Origin: JACVRW01 sp963812915
GTDB taxonomy: Bacteria > Actinomycetota > Thermoleophilia > Solirubrobacterales > Thermoleophilaceae
Direction of reading: 5' to 3'
Length of the DNA stretch: 64,000 bases
Assembly: GCA_963812915.1 (NCBI GenBank)
Contig: CAWEXB010000009.1
Location: 310,001-374,000, forward strand
This document shows positions 1-9,258 of this stretch, piece by piece (within the stretch, counting starts at the first letter, position 1; the number at the start of each line of letters is the position of its first letter). A program made the translations under genes and the position numbers. The notes below the pieces were generated by a model that was not told the DNA's origin, ran no database searches, and saw nothing but the letters and a program-made list of their open reading frames with translations.

Positions 1-272
1 GCGGCGGCGGCGAGATCCTGGCGCCGGCGCCGCTCGAGCGGATACCGGTGTACGTCCGGAGCGGCGCGATCCTCGTCACCCATCCCCCCGAGCACGTACG
101 GGCCGGCCTGGGCGACACGCCGGAGTCGGAGCGGCCGCTGGAGGCGACGCTCTGGGGCGAGCCGGCGCTCGGACGCGCGAGCGTGCGGCTGGCCGACGGC
201 AGCCACATCCGCTGGCGTAGGGGCGACTGGTCGGTCCCGACAGGTCGGGTCGTCAGCGTGTCGGCTCGGTAG
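1..272 (+). CDS. Glycoside hydrolase family 31 C-terminal end (partial)
   Basis: This is the 3' end of a gene that begins before the window; reading frame 3 is open from the first base to the TAG at 270-272. The peptide contains APLERIPVYVRSGAIL, which matches the conserved stretch just after the catalytic barrel of GH31 alpha-glucosidases and alpha-xylosidases, where the usual wording is PLDRIPVFVRAGAI. The rest would be the C-terminal beta-domain. Substrate cannot be told from this piece. The GH31 assignment rests on that one motif, so it is moderate. Confidence 0.6.
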   Translation, partial: GGGEILAPAPLERIPVYVRSGAILVTHPPEHVRAGLGDTPESERPLEATLWGEPALGRASVRLADGSHIRWRRGDWSVPTGRVVSVSAR

Positions 273-324
273 CGACGGCATAGCGAACCGGAGGCAAACC
301 GCGACGAGCACTTAGGATCCCCGC

Positions 325-1056
325 GTGGACGAGCTCGACGTCGGCCGCACGCTTCTGCTCTGGTTCTGGGCCCTCGGCCTGGCGGGCATCGAGATCGAGA
401 TCGAGGGCGGCTACGGCTGGGCCGAGCGGCTGCCCACCTGGTACCGGAGGCGCGCGCTCCCCTACCGCGTCTTCGGCATCTTCATGGGTGGACGGCCACT
501 CACCGGCTACCACGTCTTCGCGTTCACGATCCCCCTGCTGCTGCTGCACCTGCCGTTCGTGGCGGGCGTGGACTGGACGCTCGAGGACGAGCTCATCGCG
601 ATCGCGGTGTACTTCGTGCTCGCGTCCGTGTGGGACTACCTCTGGTTCGTGCTGAACCCGGCCTACACGGTCAGGCGCTTTGCGCACGGACGGGTCTGGT
701 GGTTCGAGGTCCCCTGGATCTGGCGGTTTCCGCTCGACTACTACGTGAGCATCGGCCTATCGGTGGCGCTGGCCGCGCTGGCCGTCTGGCCGGCCGGCGA
801 CGCCGAGCCGCTCCGCCGTCATCTTTGGCTGCTCGCCGGGCTCGCGGTCCTCACCGCGCTCGCCGTCCTCGCCGCCCCGCTCTACCACCGCTGGTACCGG
901 CACATGCGCCGCGCCGGCGCCGACGACCGCGATGCGACGAACACCTACCCGCCGCCCGCGCCCGATGCGGCGTGGGCGGGCGGCGTTCCCGAGCTGGCGC
1001 CGCTCGCGGGCGAGGGCGAAGCGCGGCGGGGGTCACAGGTCCACGACCAGCGTTGA
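325..1056 (+). CDS. Hypothetical multi-pass membrane protein
   Basis: GTG start; 243 residues. I do not recognise a family. Roughly five hydrophobic segments are visible, near residues 5-20, 65-85, 90-110, 145-160 and 175-200, separated by short aromatic, basic loops such as WYRRRALPYRVFG. The last 45 residues are hydrophilic and proline/alanine-rich. It stands alone between the GH31 gene and citrate synthase. An inner-membrane location is inferred from hydrophobicity only. Codon pattern and length support a real gene; the function is unknown. Confidence 0.6.
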   Translation: MDELDVGRTLLLWFWALGLAGIEIEIEGGYGWAERLPTWYRRRALPYRVFGIFMGGRPLTGYHVFAFTIPLLLLHLPFVAGVDWTLEDELIAIAVYFVLASVWDYLWFVLNPAYTVRRFAHGRVWWFEVPWIWRFPLDYYVSIGLSVALAALAVWPAGDAEPLRRHLWLLAGLAVLTALAVLAAPLYHRWYRHMRRAGADDRDATNTYPPPAPDAAWAGGVPELAPLAGEGEARRGSQVHDQR

Positions 1057-1187
1057 CCAGCCGAAGTCGCGGGCCCGGCGGCCCTGGCGCCAGCCGGCGC
1101 GGAGCACCCCGTCGGCCAACGATCTGCGCCGGTTCGTCAAACTGCGGTAGAGCGAACCACAGCGAGCCGCGAACCAGGAGCGAGGCC

Positions 1188-2576
<1,389 letters not shown>

Positions 2577-2595
2577 TCCCCGCCGTGGGCACGCC

Positions 2596-3384
2596 CTAGA
2601 TCCGGAACACGGGCACGAGCCGCTTCTCGTGCTCGGCCTCGATCCTCGCGATCACCTCCAGGTGCTCCTCGATGCCCGAGCCGCGCAGCTTCGTCGCGAG
2701 CAGCTCGTCGACCTGGAACAGGCCGGCCGAGTTGTTCATCGCGATCTCGATGCGAACGGTCCGCTCCTCGCCCGGCTCGATTACCACCTGATCTATCGCG
2801 GCGGCTGAGATCGAGTGGATGTTGGGGCGACGCGTTTCGAAGGGCACGCGGGAGCGTCCGGACGCCATGTCGAGCGCGTCGGCCACGCGCACGATTCCGG
2901 CCTCCATCGTCAGCGGCTCCCCGCCCCGGCGGCGATGGCCGATCACCGAGTGCAGCGCCTCCGACGTTACGACGGTCAGCTCGGGCTCCTCGTAGATTCC
3001 CGCGAGCAGCAGCGGCAGGCGGTCGGCTGCGAGGAAGAGCGAGTACTGCTCGTGGTCCGTGCGGTGGATCGACATGCCGGTGTCGTGGAAGAGGCAGGCC
3101 GCGGTGATCACGACCTCGGCGTCGCGCTTCCCCATTCGGTGCTCGGAGACCATCACCGGCTCGACCCCCGCCCGAGTCAGCAGGCGAAACAGCCGCAGCG
3201 CGATGTTCACCACGATCTGGACGTGCACCCACGAGTGGTCGGACATGTCGAGCCGGTCGGCGTTCACCTGCTGCATGTGCCACCAGGCGTGGAGGCGGGC
3301 GTCGTGGCGGGCGGCCGCGAAAAGCGCCTCCAGTCGGCGGTTGCCGCGGGTGGGCGCCCGGATCTCCATCGGCGGCAGGTCCAC
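2596..3384 (-). CDS. HD-domain phosphohydrolase-like protein
   Basis: A protein of about 262 residues with an HD-superfamily metal-binding pattern: a histidine in SDHSWVHV, then FHDTGM and a further aspartate in HRTDHEQ. This fits a metal-dependent phosphohydrolase, probably cytosolic. The C-terminal third (FETRRPNIHSISAAAIDQ onward) is not assignable by eye. I chose the GTG at 3384; an ATG at 3405 is also in frame and would overlap the divergent moaA start codon by two bases. Substrate is unknown. Convergent with gltA, divergent from moaA. Confidence 0.75.
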   Translation of the reverse strand: MDLPPMEIRAPTRGNRRLEALFAAARHDARLHAWWHMQQVNADRLDMSDHSWVHVQIVVNIALRLFRLLTRAGVEPVMVSEHRMGKRDAEVVITAACLFHDTGMSIHRTDHEQYSLFLAADRLPLLLAGIYEEPELTVVTSEALHSVIGHRRRGGEPLTMEAGIVRVADALDMASGRSRVPFETRRPNIHSISAAAIDQVVIEPGEERTVRIEIAMNNSAGLFQVDELLATKLRGSGIEEHLEVIARIEAEHEKRLVPVFRI

Positions 3385-3403
3385 GCGAGTACCCTTCCAG
3401 ATC

Positions 3404-4399
3404 ATGGTCCGCGAACCCCTTATCGACGGCCACGGAAGAAGCATCTCGGACCTGCGCGTGTCGGTCACCGACCGCTGCAACTTCCGCTGCCAGTACTGCA
3501 TGCCGGCGGACGGGCTGCCGTGGCTCGACCGCGACGAGATCCTGACCTTCGAGGAGATCGAGCGCGTGGTTCGGGTTCTGGCGGAGATGGGGGTCACCGA
3601 CCTGCGGCTGACCGGTGGCGAGCCGCTCGTGCGGCGCGAGTTCCCCCGACTCGTGGCGATGCTCGCCGCGGTTCCTGGGATCGAGGACCTCTCGCTCACG
3701 ACGAACGCCTACCTGCTCGAGCGCGACGCTGACGCGCTGGTCAGCGCGGGCATCACCCGCGTCAACGTGTCGATCGACTCCCTCCAGCGGGACCGCTTCT
3801 TCCAGCTCACCCGCCGCGACTCGCTGCCGCAGGTGCTGCGCGGGCTCGAGGCAATCGCGCGCCATCCGGAGGTGCAGCCGATCAAGGTCAACGCGGTGGC
3901 GCTGCGCGGCTTCACCGAGGAGGAGGCGCTGCCGTTCGCCGAGTTCGCGCGCTCTACGAGCTACCAGGTGCGCTTCATCGAGTTCATGCCGCTCGACGGC
4001 GACCATGCCTGGAGCCGCGACCAGGTCCTCACCGGTAAGGAGATCCGCTCCATCATCGACCGCGTCCATCCGCTCGAGGAGCGGCCGCGCGAGCCGCACG
4101 CGACGGCGCGTGTCTTTCGGTTCCGGGACGGACGTGGCGAGATCGGCTTCATCAACCCGGTCTCGGAGCCGTTCTGCGCCGACTGCAACCGCATCCGCCT
4201 CACCGCCGACGGCAAGCTGCGCACCTGCCTCTTCTCGCTGCACGAGACCGACCTGCGCGAGCCGGTGCGCGCGGGGGCATCCGACGCCGAGCTGGAGAAG
4301 GTCCTCCGCGACGCCGTCTGGCGCAAGGAGCTGAAGCACCACGTGGGCGAGCCGGGCTTCCGGCAGCCGCCGCGCACGATGTCCGCCATCGGTGGCTAA
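3404..4399 (+). CDS. moaA: GTP 3',8-cyclase MoaA (molybdenum cofactor)
   Basis: Radical SAM enzyme that, with MoaC, turns GTP into cyclic pyranopterin monophosphate, the first step of molybdopterin synthesis. 331 residues. The N-terminal cluster motif CNFRCQYC (residues ~24-31), the TGGEPLVRRE segment, and the C-terminal second Fe-S motif CADCNRIRLTADGKLRTC are all intact; the protein ends in GG, as MoaA does. ATG at 3404. Its stop overlaps the next gene's GTG, suggesting translational coupling. No other mo genes are in the window. Confidence 0.95.
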   Translation: MVREPLIDGHGRSISDLRVSVTDRCNFRCQYCMPADGLPWLDRDEILTFEEIERVVRVLAEMGVTDLRLTGGEPLVRREFPRLVAMLAAVPGIEDLSLTTNAYLLERDADALVSAGITRVNVSIDSLQRDRFFQLTRRDSLPQVLRGLEAIARHPEVQPIKVNAVALRGFTEEEALPFAEFARSTSYQVRFIEFMPLDGDHAWSRDQVLTGKEIRSIIDRVHPLEERPREPHATARVFRFRDGRGEIGFINPVSEPFCADCNRIRLTADGKLRTCLFSLHETDLREPVRAGASDAELEKVLRDAVWRKELKHHVGEPGFRQPPRTMSAIGG

Positions 4400-4739
4400 C
4401 TACACACTCACGGTCCGGAGCGGCCCGAAGGTGAGGCGCGAGCGCTTCGGGACGCTCGGAATGGCGCTCGACGCCATGGAGCGCGAGGGCCGGGAGCTGG
4501 AGCGGGGCGCCGACGCCCACGCTGTGGGCGGCGCGCTCATGCGCCGGCTGCAGCCGGTTCAGCAGGTCGTCGGCCGGCTCGAGCTGTCCGGCCCCGGCCG
4601 GCTGCGCGCAGGCGTCGACGTCCGCGGCGACGGCTCGAGCGAGGCCTTCACGGGGCGCGTCCGGCGGCGGCTGCTCGAGCAGGGACGGCGCGAGTCCGCC
4701 TACGACGCCCTGCGCCGGGCGCTGGAGCGGCGGCCGTGA
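4392..4739 (+). CDS. Small hypothetical protein downstream of moaA
   Basis: 115 residues from a GTG that overlaps the moaA stop by eight bases. The sequence is rich in Arg, Glu and Leu with a likely alpha-helical pattern in the first half (MALDAMEREGRELERG) and another helix at the C-terminus. I recognise no family. The tight overlap on both sides (moaA, and the 4736 gene) says it is translated as part of a three-gene unit. Function unknown. Confidence 0.6.
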   Translation: MANYTLTVRSGPKVRRERFGTLGMALDAMEREGRELERGADAHAVGGALMRRLQPVQQVVGRLELSGPGRLRAGVDVRGDGSSEAFTGRVRRRLLEQGRRESAYDALRRALERRP

Positions 4740-5023
4740 GGCGTTGGCGTGTCCGCCTCCCGCGTGGGGCCGCGCCGCCCTACCGAGTCTTCGTGAACGG
4801 TGTGCCGCAGGTGGAGGGCAAGGACTACGAGATCGCCGGCCGCGAGCTGCGCTTCTTCCAGCCGCTCGAGAAGGAGAGGCTGGGCCTCGGCCGCTGGACC
4901 GCGATGTTCCTCGGGCTGTTCGGCTCCTACGGGAAGAACGATTCTGTCGACGTCCAGTACCGCCTCGGCGGGCGCGACGCCGTGGCGACCGGGCTCGAGA
5001 TCATTCCGCCGGAGGGCGACTGA
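4736..5023 (+). CDS. Small hypothetical protein, last gene of the moaA unit
   Basis: 95 residues, GTG start overlapping the previous stop by four bases. It contains the sequence FVNGVPQVEGKDYEI, which resembles the short beta-hairpin modules seen in many phage and envelope proteins, then a hydrophobic patch at WTAMFLGLFGSYG and a mostly beta C-terminus. Small soluble protein of unknown role; the link to moaA is positional only. Confidence 0.6.
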   Translation: MRRWRVRLPRGAAPPYRVFVNGVPQVEGKDYEIAGRELRFFQPLEKERLGLGRWTAMFLGLFGSYGKNDSVDVQYRLGGRDAVATGLEIIPPEGD

Positions 5024-5050
5024 ACCAAGACGTGCTACGCTGCGGCGAGC

Positions 5051-5083
5051 AACCTTGACACGATCATGTCAAGGTTCTACCTT
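5051..5083 (+). promoter_or_regulatory. metF promoter with overlapping 10-bp inverted repeat
   Basis: A perfect inverted repeat, arms AACCTTGACA (5051-5060) and TGTCAAGGTT (5067-5076), separated by six bases. The left arm contains a consensus -35 (TTGACA, 5055-5060); 17 bases on is TACCTT (5078-5083), a plausible -10. The geometry suggests a repressor or MerR-like activator site on the metF promoter. No regulator is encoded next to it. Arms and spacing are seen directly; the regulator is unknown. Confidence 0.7.
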
Positions 5084-5093
5084 TCTCGGCGTC

Positions 5094-5990
5094 ATGCGCA
5101 TCGCAGAGATACTCGAGCATCAGCGGCCCGTCTTCTCGTTTGAGTTCTTCCCGCCCAAGACCGACGACGGGCAGCGGACGCTCGAGGGCACCCTCGCGGT
5201 CCTGAAGGACGACCAGCCGGACTACGTCTCGGTCACGTACGGCGCGGGCGGCACGACCCGGGCCCGCACCGTCGAGATCACCAAGTGGATCAAGCAGGAC
5301 CTCGGGATCGAGGCGATGGCGCACCTCTCGTGCGTCGGCGAGCCGAGCGAGCGGCTCGCGGAGATCCTCGCGGAGGTCGAGTCCGCCGGGATCCAGAACG
5401 TGCTCGCCCTACGCGGTGACCCACCGCGAGGCCAGAGGGATTGGACTCCCCACCCCGGCGGCCTCAGCTACTCGGTCGAGCTGATCCGGCTGATCGACCA
5501 GCAGTTCGACTTCAGCATCGGGGCGGCGTGCTTCCCCGAGGTCCACCCCGACGCCCCCGACCGAGCCAGCGACCTGAGCTACGCGCGGGAGAAGGTCGAG
5601 GCGGGGGCGAGCTTCCTGATCACCCAGCTCTTCTTCGACAACGAGCTCTATTTCAAGTTCGTCGACGACGCCCGAGCTGCCGGCATCCACGTGCCGATCG
5701 TCCCGGGCATCATGCCGATCACGAACGTCAACCAGATCAAGAAGATCACCGGGATGTGCGGCGCGACGATCCCGGAGGAGCTCGAGCGGGAGCTCGACGG
5801 GCGCGCCGACGACCCGGAAGCGGTTGCCGAGCTCGGGGTCGCCTATGCGACCCTCCAATGCTCCGATCTCCTGGCGCGGGGCGCGCCCGGCATCCACTTT
5901 TACACGCTCAACCGCTCCCCCGCAACACGGGCGATTCTCGCGGCGGTCCGGGCCGCACATCCCTGGACGCGGGCCCGGGCGACCGTCTAG
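5094..5990 (+). CDS. metF: Methylenetetrahydrofolate reductase
   Basis: Flavoenzyme that reduces 5,10-methylene-THF to 5-methyl-THF for methionine synthesis. 298 residues, the standard bacterial size. Family features: FSFEFFPPKTDDG with the catalytic Glu, VTYGAGGTTR, HLSCVGEP, NVLALRGDPP, FLITQLFFDNELYFKFVDDA, and VPGIMPITN. The ATG at 5094 directly follows the promoter and operator described at 5051-5083. Transcribed alone and followed by a 68-bp gap before the convergent transporter gene. Confidence 0.96.
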   Translation: MRIAEILEHQRPVFSFEFFPPKTDDGQRTLEGTLAVLKDDQPDYVSVTYGAGGTTRARTVEITKWIKQDLGIEAMAHLSCVGEPSERLAEILAEVESAGIQNVLALRGDPPRGQRDWTPHPGGLSYSVELIRLIDQQFDFSIGAACFPEVHPDAPDRASDLSYAREKVEAGASFLITQLFFDNELYFKFVDDARAAGIHVPIVPGIMPITNVNQIKKITGMCGATIPEELERELDGRADDPEAVAELGVAYATLQCSDLLARGAPGIHFYTLNRSPATRAILAAVRAAHPWTRARATV

Positions 5991-6030
5991 GCCCCGGGCT
6001 CCGGCCTCGCCCGCGCCGCCCGGCGTTCTC

Positions 6031-6055
6031 GTCGTCGCCTGGAGGACGACTCTTC
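6031..6055 (-). promoter_or_regulatory. Element M2 copy A (bipartite motif)
   Basis: On the + strand this reads GTCGTCGCC, five bases, then GACGACTCTT, the same two-block layout as the copies at 7.9, 9.1 and 12.3 kb. It sits between metF and the 3' end of the exporter gene, so unlike the others it does not lie in front of an obvious gene. It could be a displaced copy or mark an unseen transcript. Confidence 0.45.
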
Positions 6056-6058
6056 GCG

Positions 6059-7645
6059 CTACTCCGGGCGGGGTGCCGCTACCCGTGCCCTAACCCTGCG
6101 GGGGTACGCGGAAGAGCCGCCATCATCGGCTTCGGCGGTGCGGACCCTGCTCGCGCGCTCCGCGCGCAGGAGCGCGACGGCCGCAACGATGGCGAGCAGC
6201 GCCATCACCACCGCCCACATGAAGGTGTGGCCGAAGGCGGTGGCCAGCGGCCCGCCGATCTGCGCGCGCTCCCCCGCCGGCAGCGGCGCGAGCAACCGTT
6301 CGGCGCCGCCGCTCGCCGAGCGGCAGGGCGGCCGTGCTCTCGTGCTGGAGGACCACCGAAAGCAGCGCCGTGCCGATCGAAGCGCCGACCTGCCGCAGGG
6401 TGTTGAGCGCGGCGGTGGCGCGCGGCACCTGCGGCGACTCGAGTATGTGGTAGGCGGCGGCGACAGTTGGCTGGATCGACGCGCCAAGGCCCAGCCCGCG
6501 CACGAACAGCACCCCGCCGAGCAGCGCGTACGGCGTGTGGTCGGTCACGAACACCAACGGCAGCGTCGCCAGAGCAAGGATGCCGCATCCGGCGACCACC
6601 ACGGGCCCGCCGCCGAGGCGGTCGGTCAGACGGCCGCTGATCGGCAGCATCAGCGCGGCCCCGATGCCCTGCGGGGCAATCAGCAGGCCGGCGTCCAACG
6701 CGCTCTGGCCGCGGTCGACCTGGTAGTAGAGCGGGAGCACCAGGAGCGTGCCGAACAGCGCCGCGCCGAGGAGGAAGGTCGTGGTGGCGGCGGCCCTGAA
6801 TCCCCGTGAGCGGAACAGCCGCAGCTCGATCAGCGGCCGCGGCACGCGGAAGCTGTGCCAGGCGAACAGCCCGACGAGGACGAGCCCGGCGAGCGATCGG
6901 CCCGACGGCGATTGGATCGTCGATCCCGCCCCGGCTCTCGGTCTCGGAGAGGCCGAAGACGATGCCCGCCAGCCCTGGGCACAGCAGCGCTGCGCCGACC
7001 CAGTCGAGGGCGCCGGCGTCGGCGCGGCCCGCGTCCGGATGGAGCACTCGGGCGGCGACGATGATCGCCAGGACGGCGATGGGCACGTTGACGACGAAGA
7101 TCCACTGCCACGCCGCGTTATCGACGATCAGGCCGCCGATGATTGGTCCGAAGATGGGCCCGAGCAGGATCGGGACACCCACCACCCCGAGCGCCCGTCC
7201 GACGCGCTGAGGCCCGGCGCTCTGCGCGACGAGCGTGAATCCGACCGGAATGAGCATGCCGCCGCCGAAGCCCTGCAGGACACGGAAGACGATCAGCTCG
7301 CCGGCCGACGTCGCCGTCGCGCACAGCGCCGACCCGACGGCGAACACTCGCGATGGAGGCGATCCAGGTCCGCTTGGAGCCGAAGCGCTCGGTCACCCAA
7401 CCCGAGAGCGGGATCACGACCGCGAGCGACAGTAGATAGCCCGTAGAGACCCACTGGATGGTGCTCAGCGAGGCGTGCAGGTCGCGCGAGATGGTGTCCA
7501 GCGCGACATTGACGATCGTCGTGTCGAGGACCGCCATGATGAGCCCGAGCGTGGCCACACCGGCCACGGCGAGCGTTGCCCGATCGAGCCCACCCGATAC
7601 GCGCTCGACGCCCGCCGAGACCGCGCCCCCCGGGCGCGCGTTCAT
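6059..7645 (-). CDS. EmrB/QacA-type (DHA2) MFS exporter, three frameshifts
   Basis: Proton-driven multidrug exporter of the 14-helix DHA2 branch, about 527 residues. The reading frame changes near 7350, 6900 and 6310, but the concatenated frames give a continuous family sequence: VLDTTIVNVALDTI at the N-terminus (the DHA2 motif around helix 1), QWVSTGYLLSLAVVIPLSGW, GFGGGMLIPVGFTL, GPIFGPIIGGLIVD, and further helices to the end at 6059. The three shifts are single-base and probably sequencing errors. The ATG at 7645 overlaps the stop of the upstream small membrane gene (ATGA), so the two form an operon. Substrate unknown. Confidence 0.85.
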
Positions 7646-7887
7646 CTCTTGGGCCGCTCGGGGAGCACCAACAGCCCCAGGAGGATCACCGCGGGCACCG
7701 CTCCGATCCAGTAGAGGTAGACGATCCAGTACAGATGCACGCCCGCGATGCCGTGCTGGGCGGCGCCCGCGGCGTGCCCGACCATCGCCAGGGCACCGAG
7801 GCTCGCCGCGACGAACCCGGGCTCGGTGACCCATGTGGGAAGTGCCCGGGCCGGACGGGAGGCGTTGGTGCCGAGCATGGCCCGCAT
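7642..7887 (-). CDS. Small membrane protein upstream of exporter
   Basis: 81 residues from ATG 7887 (or 78 from ATG 7878). Two hydrophobic helices: GFVAASLGALAMVGHAAG and WIVYLYWIGAVPAVILLGLL. The final PERPKR is basic, suggesting a cytoplasmic end. Its stop overlaps the exporter start by four bases, so the two are translated together and this may be an accessory subunit. Element M2 (copy B) lies 22 bp upstream. Family not recognised. Confidence 0.65.
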   Translation of the reverse strand: MRAMLGTNASRPARALPTWVTEPGFVAASLGALAMVGHAAGAAQHGIAGVHLYWIVYLYWIGAVPAVILLGLLVLPERPKR

Positions 7888-7905
7888 CGTCCTCGGCGCG
7901 AGGGC

Positions 7906-7996
7906 GTCTGTCGTCGGTTTCGGGAAGACTCTCTGCGGTACTCCCCACGAGGTAGGGCGGGGCCGCGAAAGAGTCGCCTCGCGGCCGACGACAGAC
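7906..7996. promoter_or_regulatory. Element M2 copy B, inverted pair between divergent genes
   Basis: Two facing copies of the bipartite motif. The outer arms form a perfect 12-bp inverted repeat, GTCTGTCGTCGG at 7906-7917 and its complement at 7985-7996. Inside each arm, after five to eight variable bases, comes GACTCT (left) or AAAGAGTC (right, 7968-7975). The left copy faces the small membrane protein and exporter operon; the right copy lies 64 bp before the GTG of the 8057 gene. Between them is GTACTCCCCACGAGGTAGGG, also found near 13.36 kb. Confidence 0.75.
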
Positions 7997-8056
7997 CCGC
8001 TCCACGCCTCGAACATTCGGCGCGTGGATCATGCAGAACGCCGACCCGGGGTCAGA

Positions 8057-8341
8057 GTGAGCTGGCTCACGAGGCGAATCTCGACGCGCGAGTCGGCTCC
8101 GGCGAAGCCGAAGCTCCCGGCGAAGGCACTTGACCTGATCGTCGACGAGTTCCTCGACAGCTACGTCAGCTGGCGCGAGGCGTGCGAAGAGGTTCGTAAC
8201 GCGTACGAGTGCTGGCGCGACTGCAAACCGCCGCAGCGCACTCTTGGGTTCAAGTGGTACCGCGCCGCGCTGGACCGCGAGGAACAAGCCGCGGGGGTCC
8301 ACTGGACTAGAGCCGACCGGCTCCGCGCCTCAGTGCGCTGA
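8057..8341 (+). CDS. Small conserved-looking hypothetical protein
   Basis: 94 residues from GTG 8057. The centre is a helix rich in acidic and aromatic residues, FLDSYVSWREACEEVRNAYE followed by CWRDC, then a second helix ending YRAALDREEQAA. Two cysteines are spaced CWRDC. I recall similar short proteins in actinobacteria without a named function, so no role is assigned. The start is chosen because M2 copy B lies 64 bp upstream, the same spacing as for the other genes in this cluster. Confidence 0.6.
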   Translation: MSWLTRRISTRESAPAKPKLPAKALDLIVDEFLDSYVSWREACEEVRNAYECWRDCKPPQRTLGFKWYRAALDREEQAAGVHWTRADRLRASVR

Positions 8342-8480
8342 CCAATCGTGGCCGAGCACTCCTCCTGTGCGGGTCCATCCAGGACGGCACGGATCTCGAT
8401 GTGCCTCGGCCGAGGCGCGCCATCCGGCTCCCTTGGACGACGGTCCTGGCGACCGCGCCCAATGAGTCGGACAGCAGAAC

Positions 8481-8504
8481 GGCCCCGGACCGTGGTCCGG
8501 GGCC
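8481..8504. terminator. Hairpin terminator between convergent genes
   Basis: A perfect 11-bp stem, GGCCCCGGACC at 8481-8491 and GGTCCGGGGCC at 8494-8504, with a 2-base loop. It lies between the end of the 8057 gene (+) and the end of the 8553-9055 gene (-) and is followed by GAGTGCTTT. Likely a shared terminator; there is no true U-run. Confidence 0.65.
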
Positions 8505-8552
8505 GAGTGCTTTCCGGCCTACTTCGCGGTTCCGCGGAACCGCCCCAGCGGG

Positions 8553-9055
8553 CTAGGGGCTGTAGCCGTTGCCTCCGCCCGAGGTCGATCCGCTGCCGGT
8601 GATCTGCGTACCGGACGGAGGACACCACCCACCAGAGGCCGCCGAACGCGTTGATGCCCTGGCCGTTCGTGTCTCCGGGCTTCTTGTCGCCCTGGAAGCG
8701 GTAAAGCGGGTGGCCGTTGTAGGTGACCTGCGGCTTCCCGTCTGACCGCTTGGTGGTTCCGAGCATCGAGGCGCGCGCCCCGCCGCCGGCCGTCGGCTTG
8801 CCGCTCGCCCGGAGCGGGGGCCAATCGACGGCACACTCGCCAAAGCACCTGCTCTTCTTTCCGGAATCGTGCTTGAACAGGTAGAGGGTGCGGCCCTTCG
8901 AGTCGACGAGGATCTTCCCCAGGCCGCTATGCGCCACCTTGACGGTCGCCTGCCGTGAGTCTCGTGGCCTGCGGCGAAGCCGTCGCGGCGCTGACGGAAA
9001 CAAGCAGAACGGCTGCTGCCGCTGCGAGCAACGTCAGGAGTCTGCTACGGGTCAT
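8553..9055 (-). CDS. Secreted Yx(FWY)xxD-repeat protein, two frameshifts
   Basis: About 167 residues with an N-terminal signal peptide (MTRSRLLTLLAAAAAVLLV). The body has the secreted-repeat signature of COG4315: SGLGKILVDSKGRTLYLF with YLFKHD, a CFGECAVDWPPL cysteine segment, then a second repeat TYNGHPLYRFQGDKKPGD. Two single-base shifts, near 8970 and 8620, must be corrected to join signal peptide, body and the Gly/Ser tail ending at 8553. It is a close paralogue of the lipoprotein at 12346. The family is extracellular and of unproven function; the context here is redox. M2 copy C left arm is 62 bp upstream. Confidence 0.8.
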
Positions 9056-9116
9056 GCCTATTCCTCCTACGTGGGGGTCGTGGAGCCCACAAGGGTCCTG
9101 TGCGACGCGCCCAGCC

Positions 9117-9201
9117 TGTCGTCGGCTAGACGGCGACTCTTTTCGCGCGCGGACTACGCCGGCGGGAGGTCGCCGAAAGAGTCGCCCAGCGGCCGACGAC
9201 A
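9117..9201. promoter_or_regulatory. Element M2 copy C, inverted pair between divergent genes
   Basis: The clearest copy. Left arm GTCGTCGGC (9118-9126), five bases, GGCGACTCTTT (9132-9142); right arm AAAGAGTCGCC (9176-9186), five bases, GCCGACGAC (9192-9200). Both stem segments are perfect. The left copy is 62 bp before the secreted-repeat gene start (9055), the right copy 58 bp before the beta-propeller gene start (9259). Each copy has the same orientation relative to its own gene. Confidence 0.8.
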
Positions 9202-9258
9202 ACGACACAGCCCGGTCGGGACCATTGCCGTCCTCAAGCCTCGAAAGGGAGTTCACAG

